Positions 1 to 9,140 of a DNA stretch of 64,000 nt are shown piece after piece. Within the stretch, counting starts at the first letter, position 1, and every line of letters starts with the position of its first letter. Source of the DNA: an uncultured Oceanobacter sp. (lineage in GTDB: Bacteria > Pseudomonadota > Gammaproteobacteria > Pseudomonadales > Oceanobacteraceae); the NCBI GenBank assembly GCA_913061185.1, contig CAJXTI010000007.1, positions 1 to 64,000 of the forward strand, read 5' to 3'. The translations under genes were made by a program, and so were the position numbers. Under the pieces are notes generated by a model, which made no database searches, was not told the origin of the DNA, and was given only the letters and a program-made list of their open reading frames with translations.

Positions 1-55
1 GAAGGTGGATCAAAATTAATGGCCAGAAGTGGGTCACTTTAAATGGCCGTTAACA
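1..55. mobile_element. Right end of an IS21-family insertion sequence (remnant or window-edge part)
   Basis: Two imperfect 20-base direct repeats lie at 6-25 and 29-48; both begin GTGG(A/G)TCA and end in TGGCC, and the segment finishes at CCGTTAACA near 55. Repeated blocks of this kind ending in a TGT/ACA terminus are typical of IS21-family ends, where they serve as transposase binding sites. No istA or istB coding sequence is in the window, so either the element continues to the left or only the end survives. The family call rests on recall of the end pattern, not on a database match. Confidence 0.55.
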
Positions 56-272
56 ACATGAGTGTTACCCGAGCATCAACTGGTTCTATACCCGCCATAA
101 TTTCGGGGAAATAGTACAAACAAGACACAAAACCTCCGTGTTCAGCGAGGCTGCCGAGAAAGTGGCAGTTCGTGATAGGCTTTCGGGTTTGGGTTAATAC
201 TAACGAGTGGCTTCAACACTCACCCTAAATATTAGTGAGTCACTGATGTTTAGGGAAGTACTGGTTTGGAAT

Positions 273-521
273 ATGGAACTCGTTGAACGGATTAATCTTG
301 TTATAAAGCAAGAGGGGTACACTCGACCGATGCTTGAAAAGGCGACGGGGATCAAGGCAAAGCGCTGGGAAAATATGAGTGGCAAGATAGCAAAGCCCTA
401 TGCTGAAGAGCTGGAGGCCTTGGGGAGACTGTGGCCAGAATACGCTTATTGGTTGATTACTGGCTCAGAGATACCGGAAGCCGGACAAATCAGTCCAATG
501 ACAAAAAAGTCCATTACCTAA
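273..521 (+). CDS. Small HTH-like DNA-binding protein, hypothetical
   Basis: An 82-residue protein when read from the ATG at 273. Longer readings from ATG 246 or GTG 207 are possible, but the sequence resembling known proteins begins at MELVERIN. The body (TRPMLEKATGIKAKRWENM) looks like a helix-turn-helix of the Cro/XRE type, followed by a conserved-looking block WPEYAYWLITG and a PEAGQISP tail. Small proteins of this type occur in pseudomonads and relatives, often near mobile DNA, and have no assigned role. Its position beside an IS21 end fits an accessory gene. DNA binding is inferred; no target or partner gene is visible. The gene is followed by about 180 bases without a recognisable feature before the SulP gene. 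Confidence 0.6.
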   Translation: MELVERINLVIKQEGYTRPMLEKATGIKAKRWENMSGKIAKPYAEELEALGRLWPEYAYWLITGSEIPEAGQISPMTKKSIT

Positions 522-699
522 AAGACGCTGGGTTGTCTGCTGTTTGATGCTCATATTATCTTTTGAATGACATTCTTTGTTTGATGAAGGTGGTGGCTTC
601 TGAATGAAGATGATTTGCATTGCTGCCGATCTGTCCTGAATTTGACGGCTCGTACTGGTATAGTGCGCGGCTTTCCGATTCCTGGGGGTATTCGATACC

Positions 700-2280
700 A
701 TGCCATCTTTATTTCGTGAGTTTGCCGCAACATTCTCGCCCAACATCAAAACGGATGTGTTATCCGGTCTGACGGTTGCTTTGGCATTGGTGCCAGAAGC
801 CGTCGCGTTTGCCTTTGTTGCCGGTGTTCACCCGCTGGTCGGGCTTTATGCTGCCTTTATGGTAGGTCTGATTACCGCCTGTATCGGTGGTCGTCCGGGG
901 ATGATTTCCGGTGCGGCCGGGGCGCTGGCGGTGGTGATGGTGGCACTGGTGGCTGATGCCGAACGCCTGTATGGCGATGGCATGGGACTGCAGTATTTGC
1001 TGGCTGCCGTCGTGCTGATGGGGGTAATTCAGGTTGCCGCTGGCGCGCTGCGGCTGGGCAAGTTTATCCGCTTGGTGCCTCACCCGGTGATGCTGGGGTT
1101 TGTGAACGGTCTGGCGATCGTGATTTTTCTGGCGCAGCTGCCACAGTTGCAGGTGAGTACCCCGGAAGGCAAATGGGGTTGGCTGACGGGTGAGTGGTTC
1201 AGCGGCATGCAGCTTTACGTCATGCTTGGTCTGATTGCCCTGACTATGTTTATTACTATTAATCTGCCCAAGCTGACCAAGGCGGTGCCGTCGGCCTTGG
1301 CCGGTATTCTGGTGGCCAGCCTGTTGGCTTTCGGTCTGGATCTGGACACCAAAACGGTCGGCGATCTGGCCAGTATCGCCGGTGGTTTGCCGCCAATTGC
1401 GATACCGAATGTGCCGTTTAATATGGAAACCCTGCTGTTTATTCTGCCGTACTCGGGCATTTTTGCCGCGATCGGTTTGATTGAGTCGTTGTTGACGGTG
1501 ACGGTGATCGACGAGATGACCAATTCTCGCGGTCGGGGTAACAAGGAGTGTGTGGCTCAGGGTACGGCCAATATTGTTACCGGTTTTATCGGTGGTATGG
1601 GTGGTTGCGCCATGATTGGCCAGTCGATGATTAATGTCAGTTCCGGTGGTCGTGGCCGTTTGTCGGGCATTGCTGCTGCGTTGTTTTTGCTGAGTTTTAT
1701 CCTGTTTGCCTCACCGTTAATTGAACAGATCCCCATTGCGGCATTGGTGGGTGTGATGTTTATGGTGGTGATTGGTACGTTCGAGTGGGCCAGTTTCCGG
1801 ATGGTCGGCAAAATCCCGAAACACGATCTGTTTGTGTTGGTATTGGTGTCGGTGATTACGGTGCTGACCGATTTGGCCATTGCGGTGATTATTGGGGTGA
1901 TTGTGTCGGCGCTGGTGTTTGCCTGGCAGGGTGCCAAGCGCATCCACGTGTTAAGCCAGAAGCAGGAAGATGGCTCCAAGCTCTATAAGCTGTATGGCCC
2001 GTTGTTTTTTGGTTCGGTGGCATCGTTCAAGGATCTGTTCGATATCAGCAATGACCCAGACAAGATCCTTATCGATTTTGCCGATAGCCGTGTTATGGAT
2101 CATTCGGCACTGGAAGCGATTGATACGCTGGCTGAACGGTATATCGCCGAAGGCAAGGAAATCCATTTGCTGCACCTGAGTCAGGAATGTCGCATGTTGC
2201 TGAAGCAGGCGGGCAGCTTGTGTGATGTGAATGTGATTGAAGATCCCCACTATAAGGTAGCGGTTGACGAGCTGGCGTAA
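700..2280 (+). CDS. SulP-family inorganic anion permease with STAS domain
   Basis: A 526-residue inner-membrane protein. The N-terminal 400 residues are a series of hydrophobic segments, starting with the family's typical first membrane region ([17 protein letters not shown]). The last 100 residues form a soluble STAS domain ([19 protein letters not shown]... [20 protein letters not shown]). The length is normal for a bacterial SulP transporter. These carriers move sulfate, bicarbonate or other anions by proton or sodium coupling, and sequence reading alone does not tell which. No carbonic anhydrase or sulfur-assimilation gene lies next to it. The ATG at 700 has a GGGGG stretch about 11 bases upstream. 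The gene runs alone, with the DUF1513 gene 58 bases downstream on the same strand. Confidence 0.9.
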   Translation: MPSLFREFAATFSPNIKTDVLSGLTVALALVPEAVAFAFVAGVHPLVGLYAAFMVGLITACIGGRPGMISGAAGALAVVMVALVADAERLYGDGMGLQYLLAAVVLMGVIQVAAGALRLGKFIRLVPHPVMLGFVNGLAIVIFLAQLPQLQVSTPEGKWGWLTGEWFSGMQLYVMLGLIALTMFITINLPKLTKAVPSALAGILVASLLAFGLDLDTKTVGDLASIAGGLPPIAIPNVPFNMETLLFILPYSGIFAAIGLIESLLTVTVIDEMTNSRGRGNKECVAQGTANIVTGFIGGMGGCAMIGQSMINVSSGGRGRLSGIAAALFLLSFILFASPLIEQIPIAALVGVMFMVVIGTFEWASFRMVGKIPKHDLFVLVLVSVITVLTDLAIAVIIGVIVSALVFAWQGAKRIHVLSQKQEDGSKLYKLYGPLFFGSVASFKDLFDISNDPDKILIDFADSRVMDHSALEAIDTLAERYIAEGKEIHLLHLSQECRMLLKQAGSLCDVNVIEDPHYKVAVDELA

Positions 2281-2338
2281 CAACGCCTGTCCTGCTGGGT
2301 TCTGGGATGACGAACTGCTGGCCAAACGAGGATAAATC

Positions 2339-3448
2339 ATGACTGTATCGCGTCGTACTCTGCTCGGTTGGCTGGCGACTACGGTTCCGGCGACATCCTT
2401 GTCGATGGCGGCGCTGTTAACCACTGGTTGCAGTCAGCGTAACGGCACCTTGCTTTTGGGTGGCGGGCGCTTCGTCCAGCCGGATGGCAGCGGTCAACGT
2501 CATGTGGTGGCGGTGGTGGATATACAGCGGCAGCAAACGGATCTGATTGATCTGGATTTTTATCCACACGGTATCCATTGGCACCCGGAATCTCCCAATC
2601 GGCTGGCGGTGTTTGAGAAAAAAGGCCCACATGCCTGTGAGCTGGATCTGGTGTCTCGGCAGCTTACCCGTGTGATTGAGTCCCAGCCGGGGCGTTATTT
2701 TTATGGTCATGGTGTTTATTCTGCCGACAACCAGCTGCTGTTCAGCACTGAAACCCGGCTGGATGGGCTGGATGGTGTGATGGCGGTGCGGGATGCCAAC
2801 TCGCTGGCGTATCTTGGCGAATTCCCGTCTTTTGGCAAGGAGCCGCACGAGTGCAAGTTGATTGATAGCGGTAAAACGCTGGTGATCACCAATGCGGGTG
2901 GGCCTCTTGATGGCGCTGCGCCCTGCGTCAGTTTTGTTGATGTTGCCAGTCAACAGCTGTTGGAGCGGGTGTTGTTAACCCGTGAAGATATTAATACCGG
3001 GCATGTGGCCATCGCCGACGATGGCAGTCTGGTGGTGGTATCGGCCCCGCGTACCGGAATGAGTGTTAAGGACAACGGTGGCGTCAGTATTCGTCCGCAG
3101 GGTTTGCCAATGTTGTCGATGACGTCGCCACAAGCGATTGTGGATCATATGACGGGGGAAGCCCTGAGTGTGGTGATTGATAACCGTTCCGGGGTTGCGC
3201 TGGTGACTCACCCGGATGCCGATATGATTACTTTCTGGTCGATTGCTGAGCAAAAAATGGTGCATTCGTTGGCGCTGGCGCGGCCACGGGGGACGACGCT
3301 GACGACGGATGGTCGTTACTTCCTGGTCAGTTATGACCGGGTGCCGAAAATCCTCAGAATTGCGACTGCCGATGTGGTTGCTACCCCAGAGATGGTGGTG
3401 GATAGTGCTTATATCTCTGGGTCGCATTTGTTTAACTGGCATGTCTGA
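2339..3448 (+). CDS. DUF1513 family protein, Tat-exported
   Basis: 369 residues with a twin-arginine signal at the N-terminus (SRRTLLGWL, then a hydrophobic stretch ending near TTGCS, a weak lipobox-like site). The mature part carries repeated motifs expected of a DUF1513 beta-propeller-like protein: GRYFYGHGVYSADNQLL, GEFPSFGKEPHECKL and GKTLVITNAGG. DUF1513 genes in pseudomonads are commonly next to imelysin/EfeO-like iron-uptake genes, so a periplasmic role in metal uptake is a reasonable guess. Here those neighbours are absent. The start ATG has GAGGA 10 bases upstream. Biochemical function is not known for the family. Confidence 0.8.
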   Translation: MTVSRRTLLGWLATTVPATSLSMAALLTTGCSQRNGTLLLGGGRFVQPDGSGQRHVVAVVDIQRQQTDLIDLDFYPHGIHWHPESPNRLAVFEKKGPHACELDLVSRQLTRVIESQPGRYFYGHGVYSADNQLLFSTETRLDGLDGVMAVRDANSLAYLGEFPSFGKEPHECKLIDSGKTLVITNAGGPLDGAAPCVSFVDVASQQLLERVLLTREDINTGHVAIADDGSLVVVSAPRTGMSVKDNGGVSIRPQGLPMLSMTSPQAIVDHMTGEALSVVIDNRSGVALVTHPDADMITFWSIAEQKMVHSLALARPRGTTLTTDGRYFLVSYDRVPKILRIATADVVATPEMVVDSAYISGSHLFNWHV

Positions 3449-3534
3449 GCTTTTTCTCTTCTTTTCTTTTTCTCGGTATTTTCTCCCTCTTTTGTTTTTT
3501 TCGTTAATTCTTGTCGCCAGGGAGTAACGGATAA
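3449..3534 (+). other. Pyrimidine-rich convergent intergenic tract
   Basis: The plus strand between the stop of the DUF1513 gene and the stop of the opposing MocR gene is almost entirely C and T, with no stable hairpin. C-rich, G-poor transcript stretches after stop codons are typical of Rho loading sites, so a Rho-dependent terminator for the upstream gene is a fair inference. Confidence 0.3.
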
Positions 3535-5010
3535 TTATTCAGTGCTTGAACCGTTCAGCAGCAAAGAAAGTCGTTGCAGGGCTGCCCGTCGTGGCGCTGT
3601 CCAGGCATGGGCAAAACTCAACCGAATGGCGTTGGTGAATTGTCCGGAGGCTGAAAATAGCGGGCCGGGTGTGATGATGACGCCATGAGCCAGGGCCTCG
3701 GGATAGAGCGCCAGGGTGTTGATCTGGCGCTTTGGGGAATGCGGTGGGTTGGTCGTGTCGGTTCCCAATTCCAGCCACAAGGCCAGGCCACCGTCCGGTG
3801 CGCTGAACTGTGGTGCGCCGGGCCACTGACTGAGTACAGACAGCAATTGATCTCGTTGCTGCCGTAGCTGGTAGCGCTGACGTCGCAAATGACTGGCGTA
3901 GCTGCCATCGGCGAGGAAGTCTGCCACGCCCTGTTGCAGATAACGGCTGCTGGCCAGCTGGGTGACCAGTTTCAGCCGCAGAATATCGGCATGCCAGCGG
4001 CCACCGCTGATCCAGCCAAGGCGTAGATCCCGTGACAGGGATTTGGAAAATGAGCTGCATAACATCACTCGCCCGCTCAGGTCGCGAGCCTTGAGCGGGT
4101 CGGGTACGCGGTTAAACGCGGTGTCGGCGTAAATATCATCTTCAATAATTGCCAGATTGTGCTGTTCGGCCAGATTGAGTAATTGCTGTCGAGCGTTGTC
4201 GGGCAGCAATGCTCCGCCGGGTGTGGCGAAAGCGGGGGCAACCACACAAGCACGCACGGGCCAGCGTTGGAGTATGACTTCCAGTGCATCGATATCCATA
4301 CCGGTGGTGGTTGAAGTCGGGACTTCAACGGCCTGTAACTGCAGCTGCTGCAGTAGTTGCAAAACGCCGTAAAAGCCGGGTGCTTCCACCGCCACGACAT
4401 CGCCTTTTTGGCAACTGGCCATCAGGGCCAGAAACAGCGCGTGCTGACAGCCGGAGGTGATGCACAGTTGCTCGTTAGTCAGGTTGCAGCCACGTCGTTG
4501 CAGTTGCTGAGCCAGTTGTTCGCGTAGCATAGGCAGCCCTGCGGGATCGTCGTAATACTGGAAATCATCTCCGCGCTGGCGGCGCAAGGCACGGCCCAGG
4601 GCGCGGTTTAATATCACAATGCCGGGTGGCAGGTCGTCGGAGCTGCGCTCTGGCAGCAGATCGAAGGCCGCGCTGCGGCGCATGATGTCGAGAAATAGTT
4701 CGCTGACGTTGACCGCGCGTGGGGCATCAATCTTGAGCTGGGGCGCTGGCACGCTGGTGGCGGGTCTGGTGTTGCTAAGTCTGGGGTTGGCGGGTCGATG
4801 GCTGACGTAGTAGCCGGATTTGGGTCTTGCTTCCAGCAAGCCGCGTGCTTCCAGTCGTTGCAGTGCATGGACAACCGTTGCTTTGGAAAGCTGGTGTTGC
4901 TGGCACAGTGTGCGTATGGAGGGCAGGCGTGTTCCCGGTGGCCAGCGTTGCTGTTCAATTCCCTGTAACAGGGTTTGCTCCAGTTGCTGGTAGCGAAAGT
5001 CGGGTTTCAT
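3535..5010 (-). CDS. MocR-type transcriptional regulator (GntR HTH fused to PLP aminotransferase-like domain)
   Basis: 491 residues from the ATG at 5010, which has GGAG seven bases upstream; a TTG at 5022 is a weaker alternative. Residues 1-75 form a GntR winged helix (PPGTRLPSIRTLCQQ, LSKATVVHALQRLEARGLLE). From about residue 110 onward the protein is a class I aminotransferase-like fold, with the PLP-binding lysine in SSFSKSLSRD near residue 323 and the cofactor Asp in IIEDDIYAD. MocR proteins sense PLP or an amino-compound and usually control an adjacent metabolic gene. Here the divergent neighbour is ccoG, which is not an obvious target, so its regulon is unknown. Confidence 0.92.
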   Translation of the reverse strand: MKPDFRYQQLEQTLLQGIEQQRWPPGTRLPSIRTLCQQHQLSKATVVHALQRLEARGLLEARPKSGYYVSHRPANPRLSNTRPATSVPAPQLKIDAPRAVNVSELFLDIMRRSAAFDLLPERSSDDLPPGIVILNRALGRALRRQRGDDFQYYDDPAGLPMLREQLAQQLQRRGCNLTNEQLCITSGCQHALFLALMASCQKGDVVAVEAPGFYGVLQLLQQLQLQAVEVPTSTTTGMDIDALEVILQRWPVRACVVAPAFATPGGALLPDNARQQLLNLAEQHNLAIIEDDIYADTAFNRVPDPLKARDLSGRVMLCSSFSKSLSRDLRLGWISGGRWHADILRLKLVTQLASSRYLQQGVADFLADGSYASHLRRQRYQLRQQRDQLLSVLSQWPGAPQFSAPDGGLALWLELGTDTTNPPHSPKRQINTLALYPEALAHGVIITPGPLFSASGQFTNAIRLSFAHAWTAPRRAALQRLSLLLNGSSTE

Positions 5011-5197
5011 CCGGTTCTCCAATCATGCTTTCTATCAGCAATTTCTGTTAGTCGTTTCTGTTAGTAGTTTCTGTCAGTGCTGCCAAGCGGCTCTTCTCAT
5101 CTGTCCCTATTGTTTATAAGTTTTTTAGGCCTGAATCGCAAAGCGTTCGCGGCGTAATCTGACCTTTGTGATAGCTGGCTGATAATAAAGGTAACCG

Positions 5198-6592
5198 ATG
5201 GAAAACATCCCGATCGTGGCGCTCGACTCTGAGCCGTCAACAACAAAGATGGCTCAGGTGAACGGTAAGTTTTATGTCCGTCTGGTAGCGGGGCATTATC
5301 AGAATCTTCGCCGTTGGCTGAGCTGGCCGCTGATGGCGGCGTTTTTTCTGGTGGTCTGGCTGCCATGGGATGGGCATCCGGCGGTGCTGTTTTCGTCCCA
5401 GGAGCGCCGTATTTTTCTGTTTGGACTGAATCTGAGCTGGCACGACTTGCCGCTGTTGTCGGGCATGTTGATTGCGGCAGCGGCACTGCTGTTTTTTACT
5501 GCGGTGGCCTGGGGGCGAGTGTGGTGCGGTTTTGCTTGTCCGCAAAGTGTCTGGACCTGGTTGTTTATTCGTATCGAGCATCTGATCGAAGGCGATGCTC
5601 GGGTGGTGCGCAAACGGGAGAATCGGGGTTTGTCAGTAACCGACTGGCTTCGGCGCGGTGTTAAACATGGCGTCTGGATGGTTGTGGCGCTGGCGACGGC
5701 AGCGACGTTCAGTGGTTACTTTGTGCCTGTGCGCGAGCTGACTGCTGAGCTGGTGTTGCTGGAATTTGGCTCTGGCGTGTGGCTCTGGGTCATTATTATG
5801 GCAGCGCTGACTTATGCCAATGCCGGACTGGTACGGGAAAAAATTTGCCTGCATGCCTGCCCGTACTCGCGTTTTCAGAGTGTGATGTTTGATCTGGATA
5901 CCCGTACCGTCAGTTACGACGTGGCACGCGGCGAGCCACGTATCAGCGCCCGTCGACAAAGCAGTAGCGGTGGTGATTGTGTCGATTGCAGTTTGTGCGT
6001 ACAGGTGTGCCCGACCGGGATTGATATTCGTGATGGCTTGCAGGCAGCCTGTATTGATTGTGGTGCCTGTATTGATGCCTGTGATGGCGTTATGGCACGG
6101 CTTGAGCGTCCGCCAGGGCTGATTCGCTTTGCGTCAGAGCGGCAGTTGCAGGGGCAATCGTCACCGTTGTTCCGTGGCCGATTGCTGGGGTACGGGGCCA
6201 TTGCCCTGATGGCTGTTGGTGTGGTGATCTGGGGATTTACACAGACAACGGCGATGGTGGTGGAAGTTCGGCGCGACCGCACCGAACTGTTCAGTATTCG
6301 CCCGGACGACACCGTGTGTAACGATTATCGGCTCAAGGTGGAAGGTTTTGTACCCGGACAAACCCTGGTTCAGGTGATCGTGCGGGAGCTGGTGGCTGTC
6401 GGTGCTGATGAAGGTCAGTTTGAGTTGCTGGGGCCAGAGGGTATCGACCTGGCGCAGAGTCAGGCGAGCTGGCAGAACTATCGGGTTTGTGCCCTGAACC
6501 CGGCACAGGGGAAAACCCGGCTGCAGCTTGAATTTCGACTGGGTAAGCATATCAGTACGCGCAATAGCACTTTTCTGGTCGGGCGGCACTAA
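5198..6592 (+). CDS. ccoG: CcoG (FixG/RdxA) cytochrome cbb3 oxidase accessory protein
   Basis: 464-residue membrane-bound iron-sulfur protein. Several transmembrane segments occupy the first 200 residues and include the family signature VWCGFACPQSVWTW. Two ferredoxin-like cysteine clusters follow near residues 260-290 (CVDCSLCVQVCP and CIDCGACIDAC). After another membrane helix comes the periplasmic Ig-like FixG C-terminal domain. CcoG is implicated in copper handling (Cu2+ reduction) during cbb3 oxidase assembly. It usually lies beside ccoNOPQ or ccoHIS; none of these is in this window. AAGGTAA precedes the start. A hairpin follows the gene at 6615-6632. Confidence 0.93.
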   Translation: MENIPIVALDSEPSTTKMAQVNGKFYVRLVAGHYQNLRRWLSWPLMAAFFLVVWLPWDGHPAVLFSSQERRIFLFGLNLSWHDLPLLSGMLIAAAALLFFTAVAWGRVWCGFACPQSVWTWLFIRIEHLIEGDARVVRKRENRGLSVTDWLRRGVKHGVWMVVALATAATFSGYFVPVRELTAELVLLEFGSGVWLWVIIMAALTYANAGLVREKICLHACPYSRFQSVMFDLDTRTVSYDVARGEPRISARRQSSSGGDCVDCSLCVQVCPTGIDIRDGLQAACIDCGACIDACDGVMARLERPPGLIRFASERQLQGQSSPLFRGRLLGYGAIALMAVGVVIWGFTQTTAMVVEVRRDRTELFSIRPDDTVCNDYRLKVEGFVPGQTLVQVIVRELVAVGADEGQFELLGPEGIDLAQSQASWQNYRVCALNPAQGKTRLQLEFRLGKHISTRNSTFLVGRH

Positions 6593-6614
6593 TGGCGCTC
6601 ACTGGTTTATAGGG

Positions 6615-6640
6615 TCAGCCCTGCAGGGCTGATCTTTCTC
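6615..6640 (+). terminator. Probable intrinsic terminator of ccoG
   Basis: TCAGCCC-TGCA-GGGCTGA forms a perfect 7-base-pair stem at 6615-6632, 22 bases after the ccoG stop. It is followed by a T/C-rich run rather than a clean T tract, so termination may be partly Rho-assisted. Confidence 0.55.
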
Positions 6641-6811
6641 GTTTTATTCATCTCCTCTCTTCGTTTTCTTTTTAATGGCTACTCACCGTGGTCGAGCTTG
6701 TGGCGCAGGTCCTGGCTCGGTGAGAGAGCGGGGCTGGAAAATGGGCGGGAAGCTGTTTTTCTTTCCACTCAAATAGTAGTGGTTTGCATTTGTATTTGGT
6801 TGATAATTATG

Positions 6812-6830
6812 GATAATGATCATCATTCCT
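6812..6830 (+). promoter_or_regulatory. Fur box upstream of the haem uptake operon
   Basis: GATAATGATCATCATTCCT matches 15 of 19 positions of the Fur consensus (GATAATGATAATCATTATC), and a further GATAAT-like hexamer lies just upstream at 6802. It is 18 bases before the hmuR start codon, so iron-bound Fur would cover the promoter or leader and repress the whole hmuRYSTUV operon when iron is plentiful. Confidence 0.8.
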
Positions 6831-6848
6831 ATTTGGGTGTGGTGAAAA

Positions 6849-9020
6849 ATGCATTTCGCTTGGTTGGTGGTTGGTCTTCTGCCGGTTGCTTCTCTCTCTG
6901 CGGTGACGTTGGCGGAGGAGCGTGCGTCTGCGGCGTTGGCTGCAGACGATGTGTTTTATCTGGATGCTTTGGTGGTGACGGCATCGCGTACCCAACGACC
7001 TCTGGCCGATACGCCTTTTCGAACCTTGTTGCTGGATGAAGCGACCATCCAGCGTTTGCACAGCCGTGATGTACGTGATGCGTTACGGGTTATTCCAGGC
7101 ATTCAGCTGCGGGAAATTCACGGTAAAACCGGTGAGGCAGTTCAGGTTCAGGGGTTGGATGGCGAGCGGGTGCTGGTGCTGGTGGATGGCATGCCGGTAT
7201 CGGCGACAACCGGGTCGACGGTGGATCTGTCGCAACTGTCGTCGCTGGATATCGATCATATTGAAATGATGCCGGGCGCTGCTTCGGCGTTGTATGGCAG
7301 CGCCGCGATGGGGGGGGTGATTAATATCATTACCCGGAACGTGGAAGGTATGACGCGGCTGCGGCTGGCAATGGATGCTGGCAGTTATGGTGAGGCGCGG
7401 GAGCTGTCGGATGAATGGTTGCCACAACGTCATTATCTGGCAGCGGCTGATCTGGCGCTGACGGACACTCGCCAGTTGGGTTTCAGTGCCGATCAGCGTA
7501 AAAGCTCGGATTTCGATTTATACGATGGCAGTTGGACCAGTAATGGCTTTGACGGCACCAAAACCACTCTGGCGGCTTCATGGCGGGAGCGTTGGGGGTC
7601 GTCAGAGCCAGGGGTGGCTGGTGGGAATGCCGCACTACGGGTGGAGCAATATCGTGAAGATCTGGTCGGTCGACGGCTGACCACCAGCAATAAGGACGGG
7701 ATTAAGGAAGAGGATCTTGAACGCTGGCGGCTGGCGGCCAATATCGAGCAGTCACTGCCTGTCGGCCAGGTGTCAGCCAGTATGTTGTATGAGCAGCAAC
7801 GTGACGATACCGCACAGCTGGCGGTGGATGACGACATTGTTGCCGGCAACCTCTGGCGCTCGGCGGACTACAGCCAATACAAGTTGATGGGGCAGTGGCA
7901 GGCACCCCGAATGTTGTTGGGTCGTACGGCGTTGCAGCTGGTCACGGGGCTGGAGGGTTTTGGTGAGCAACTGGAGCAACAAAAAAAGGAGATGAAACTG
8001 AGTTGTTCCGGGGTGGGCAGCAACTCCACCACGACCGAGCTGGGTAGCGGTTATTGTCTGGTGGATACCAATGAGGTGCCGGAGGAGCAGCGTCGCAGTG
8101 TTGAGGCGTTTGTGCAGGGGACGCTGGCGCGGTCTATCGACAATGGCGTTGCTGACAAGGGCACTGTCTCAGGTCTGCAAGAACTGGAATTGTCACCCGG
8201 TATCCGCTGGCAGAACGACAGCGGTTTTGGCCCATATCTATCGCCGACGCTGGGGAGTCGGCAGCAATGGCAGCTCTCGATGTCGGGCACAGACTGGAAA
8301 CTTCAGACACGCCAATCAATCGGGGTTGGTTATCGCGTCCCGAATCTGAAAAACCGCTATTACATTTTTGATCACAGCATCAATGGCTACAAGGTGTTGG
8401 GTAACGAGACGCTGCAGCCCGAACACACTCGCAGTGTCCAGGTGTCGGCGATGATTACCGACGGCAAGCGTCTGCACCTGGAGTTGTCGGCGTTTCACAA
8501 TCAGATTAAGGATCTGATTGAAGCGGTGTCGACGGGGGAGACCGAGCAGGATGGCACGGTGGTGATTTATCGCTACAGCAATATTGCCAGCGCTATGACA
8601 CGGGGTGCGGATGTGTCGGCCCAGTGGCAGATATCCGATGCGCTGCAACAGCGGCTGTCGTACTCGTTGCTGGATGCCCGTGATCTGGAAATCGGCGCAG
8701 CCCTGGTGAATCGCTCGCGTCATCATATTCAGGGGTTGTGGCTGTGGGATGTCTCTGCGGATCTTGGCCTGACGCTGATCTCGGAGTACGTCGGTGCCTC
8801 TTATACCGAAGTTGCCGATTCCTCTGCCGGTACGGCGAACCACATGTCGCCAGGCTATTGGCAATGGGATTTGAAAGGTGACTGGCGTCTCAGTCCGACG
8901 CTGCGTTGGTATGCCGGGGTCAATAATCTTTCTGACAGCGTCCGCGATCCCCGTGATTCCTATGACCGACGGCCATCCACCGGGCGTTTTCCGTACCTGG
9001 GAGTTGAGCTGACATTTTGA
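6849..9020 (+). CDS. hmuR: TonB-dependent haem receptor, HmuR-like
   Basis: 723-residue outer-membrane receptor. A signal peptide (about 1-22) is followed by a TonB-box-like segment (LDALVVTASR), a plug domain (ALRVIPGIQLREIHGK ... MPGAASALYGSAAMGGVINI) and a beta barrel ending in GVELTF with a terminal Phe. In the barrel, YRVPNLKNRYYIFDHS followed by GYKVLGNETLQPE corresponds to the FRAP/NPNL region of haem receptors; its wording is closest, from memory, to the Porphyromonas HmuR type. It sits directly behind a Fur box and ahead of a HmuY-like lipoprotein and HmuSTUV, so haem uptake is well supported by context. The exact ligand (free haem or haemoprotein) is not readable. Confidence 0.88.
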   Translation: MHFAWLVVGLLPVASLSAVTLAEERASAALAADDVFYLDALVVTASRTQRPLADTPFRTLLLDEATIQRLHSRDVRDALRVIPGIQLREIHGKTGEAVQVQGLDGERVLVLVDGMPVSATTGSTVDLSQLSSLDIDHIEMMPGAASALYGSAAMGGVINIITRNVEGMTRLRLAMDAGSYGEARELSDEWLPQRHYLAAADLALTDTRQLGFSADQRKSSDFDLYDGSWTSNGFDGTKTTLAASWRERWGSSEPGVAGGNAALRVEQYREDLVGRRLTTSNKDGIKEEDLERWRLAANIEQSLPVGQVSASMLYEQQRDDTAQLAVDDDIVAGNLWRSADYSQYKLMGQWQAPRMLLGRTALQLVTGLEGFGEQLEQQKKEMKLSCSGVGSNSTTTELGSGYCLVDTNEVPEEQRRSVEAFVQGTLARSIDNGVADKGTVSGLQELELSPGIRWQNDSGFGPYLSPTLGSRQQWQLSMSGTDWKLQTRQSIGVGYRVPNLKNRYYIFDHSINGYKVLGNETLQPEHTRSVQVSAMITDGKRLHLELSAFHNQIKDLIEAVSTGETEQDGTVVIYRYSNIASAMTRGADVSAQWQISDALQQRLSYSLLDARDLEIGAALVNRSRHHIQGLWLWDVSADLGLTLISEYVGASYTEVADSSAGTANHMSPGYWQWDLKGDWRLSPTLRWYAGVNNLSDSVRDPRDSYDRRPSTGRFPYLGVELTF

Positions 9021-9140
9021 CCCACTTGGTTCATGACTGGTGCTGTATCTGCTATCTGCTGATGTGAATGACAGCGCCTGTGGTCATCGGCATGACGATG
9101 AAAATAACCCAATAACACCAATGCTATTCAAGGAGTGTGT

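Noticed and set aside
6698-7039. Short plus-strand frame overlapping the hmuR start
   Set aside because: It would overlap the hmuR signal peptide region out of frame and cover the Fur box; it has no resemblance to HemP or any leader peptide.
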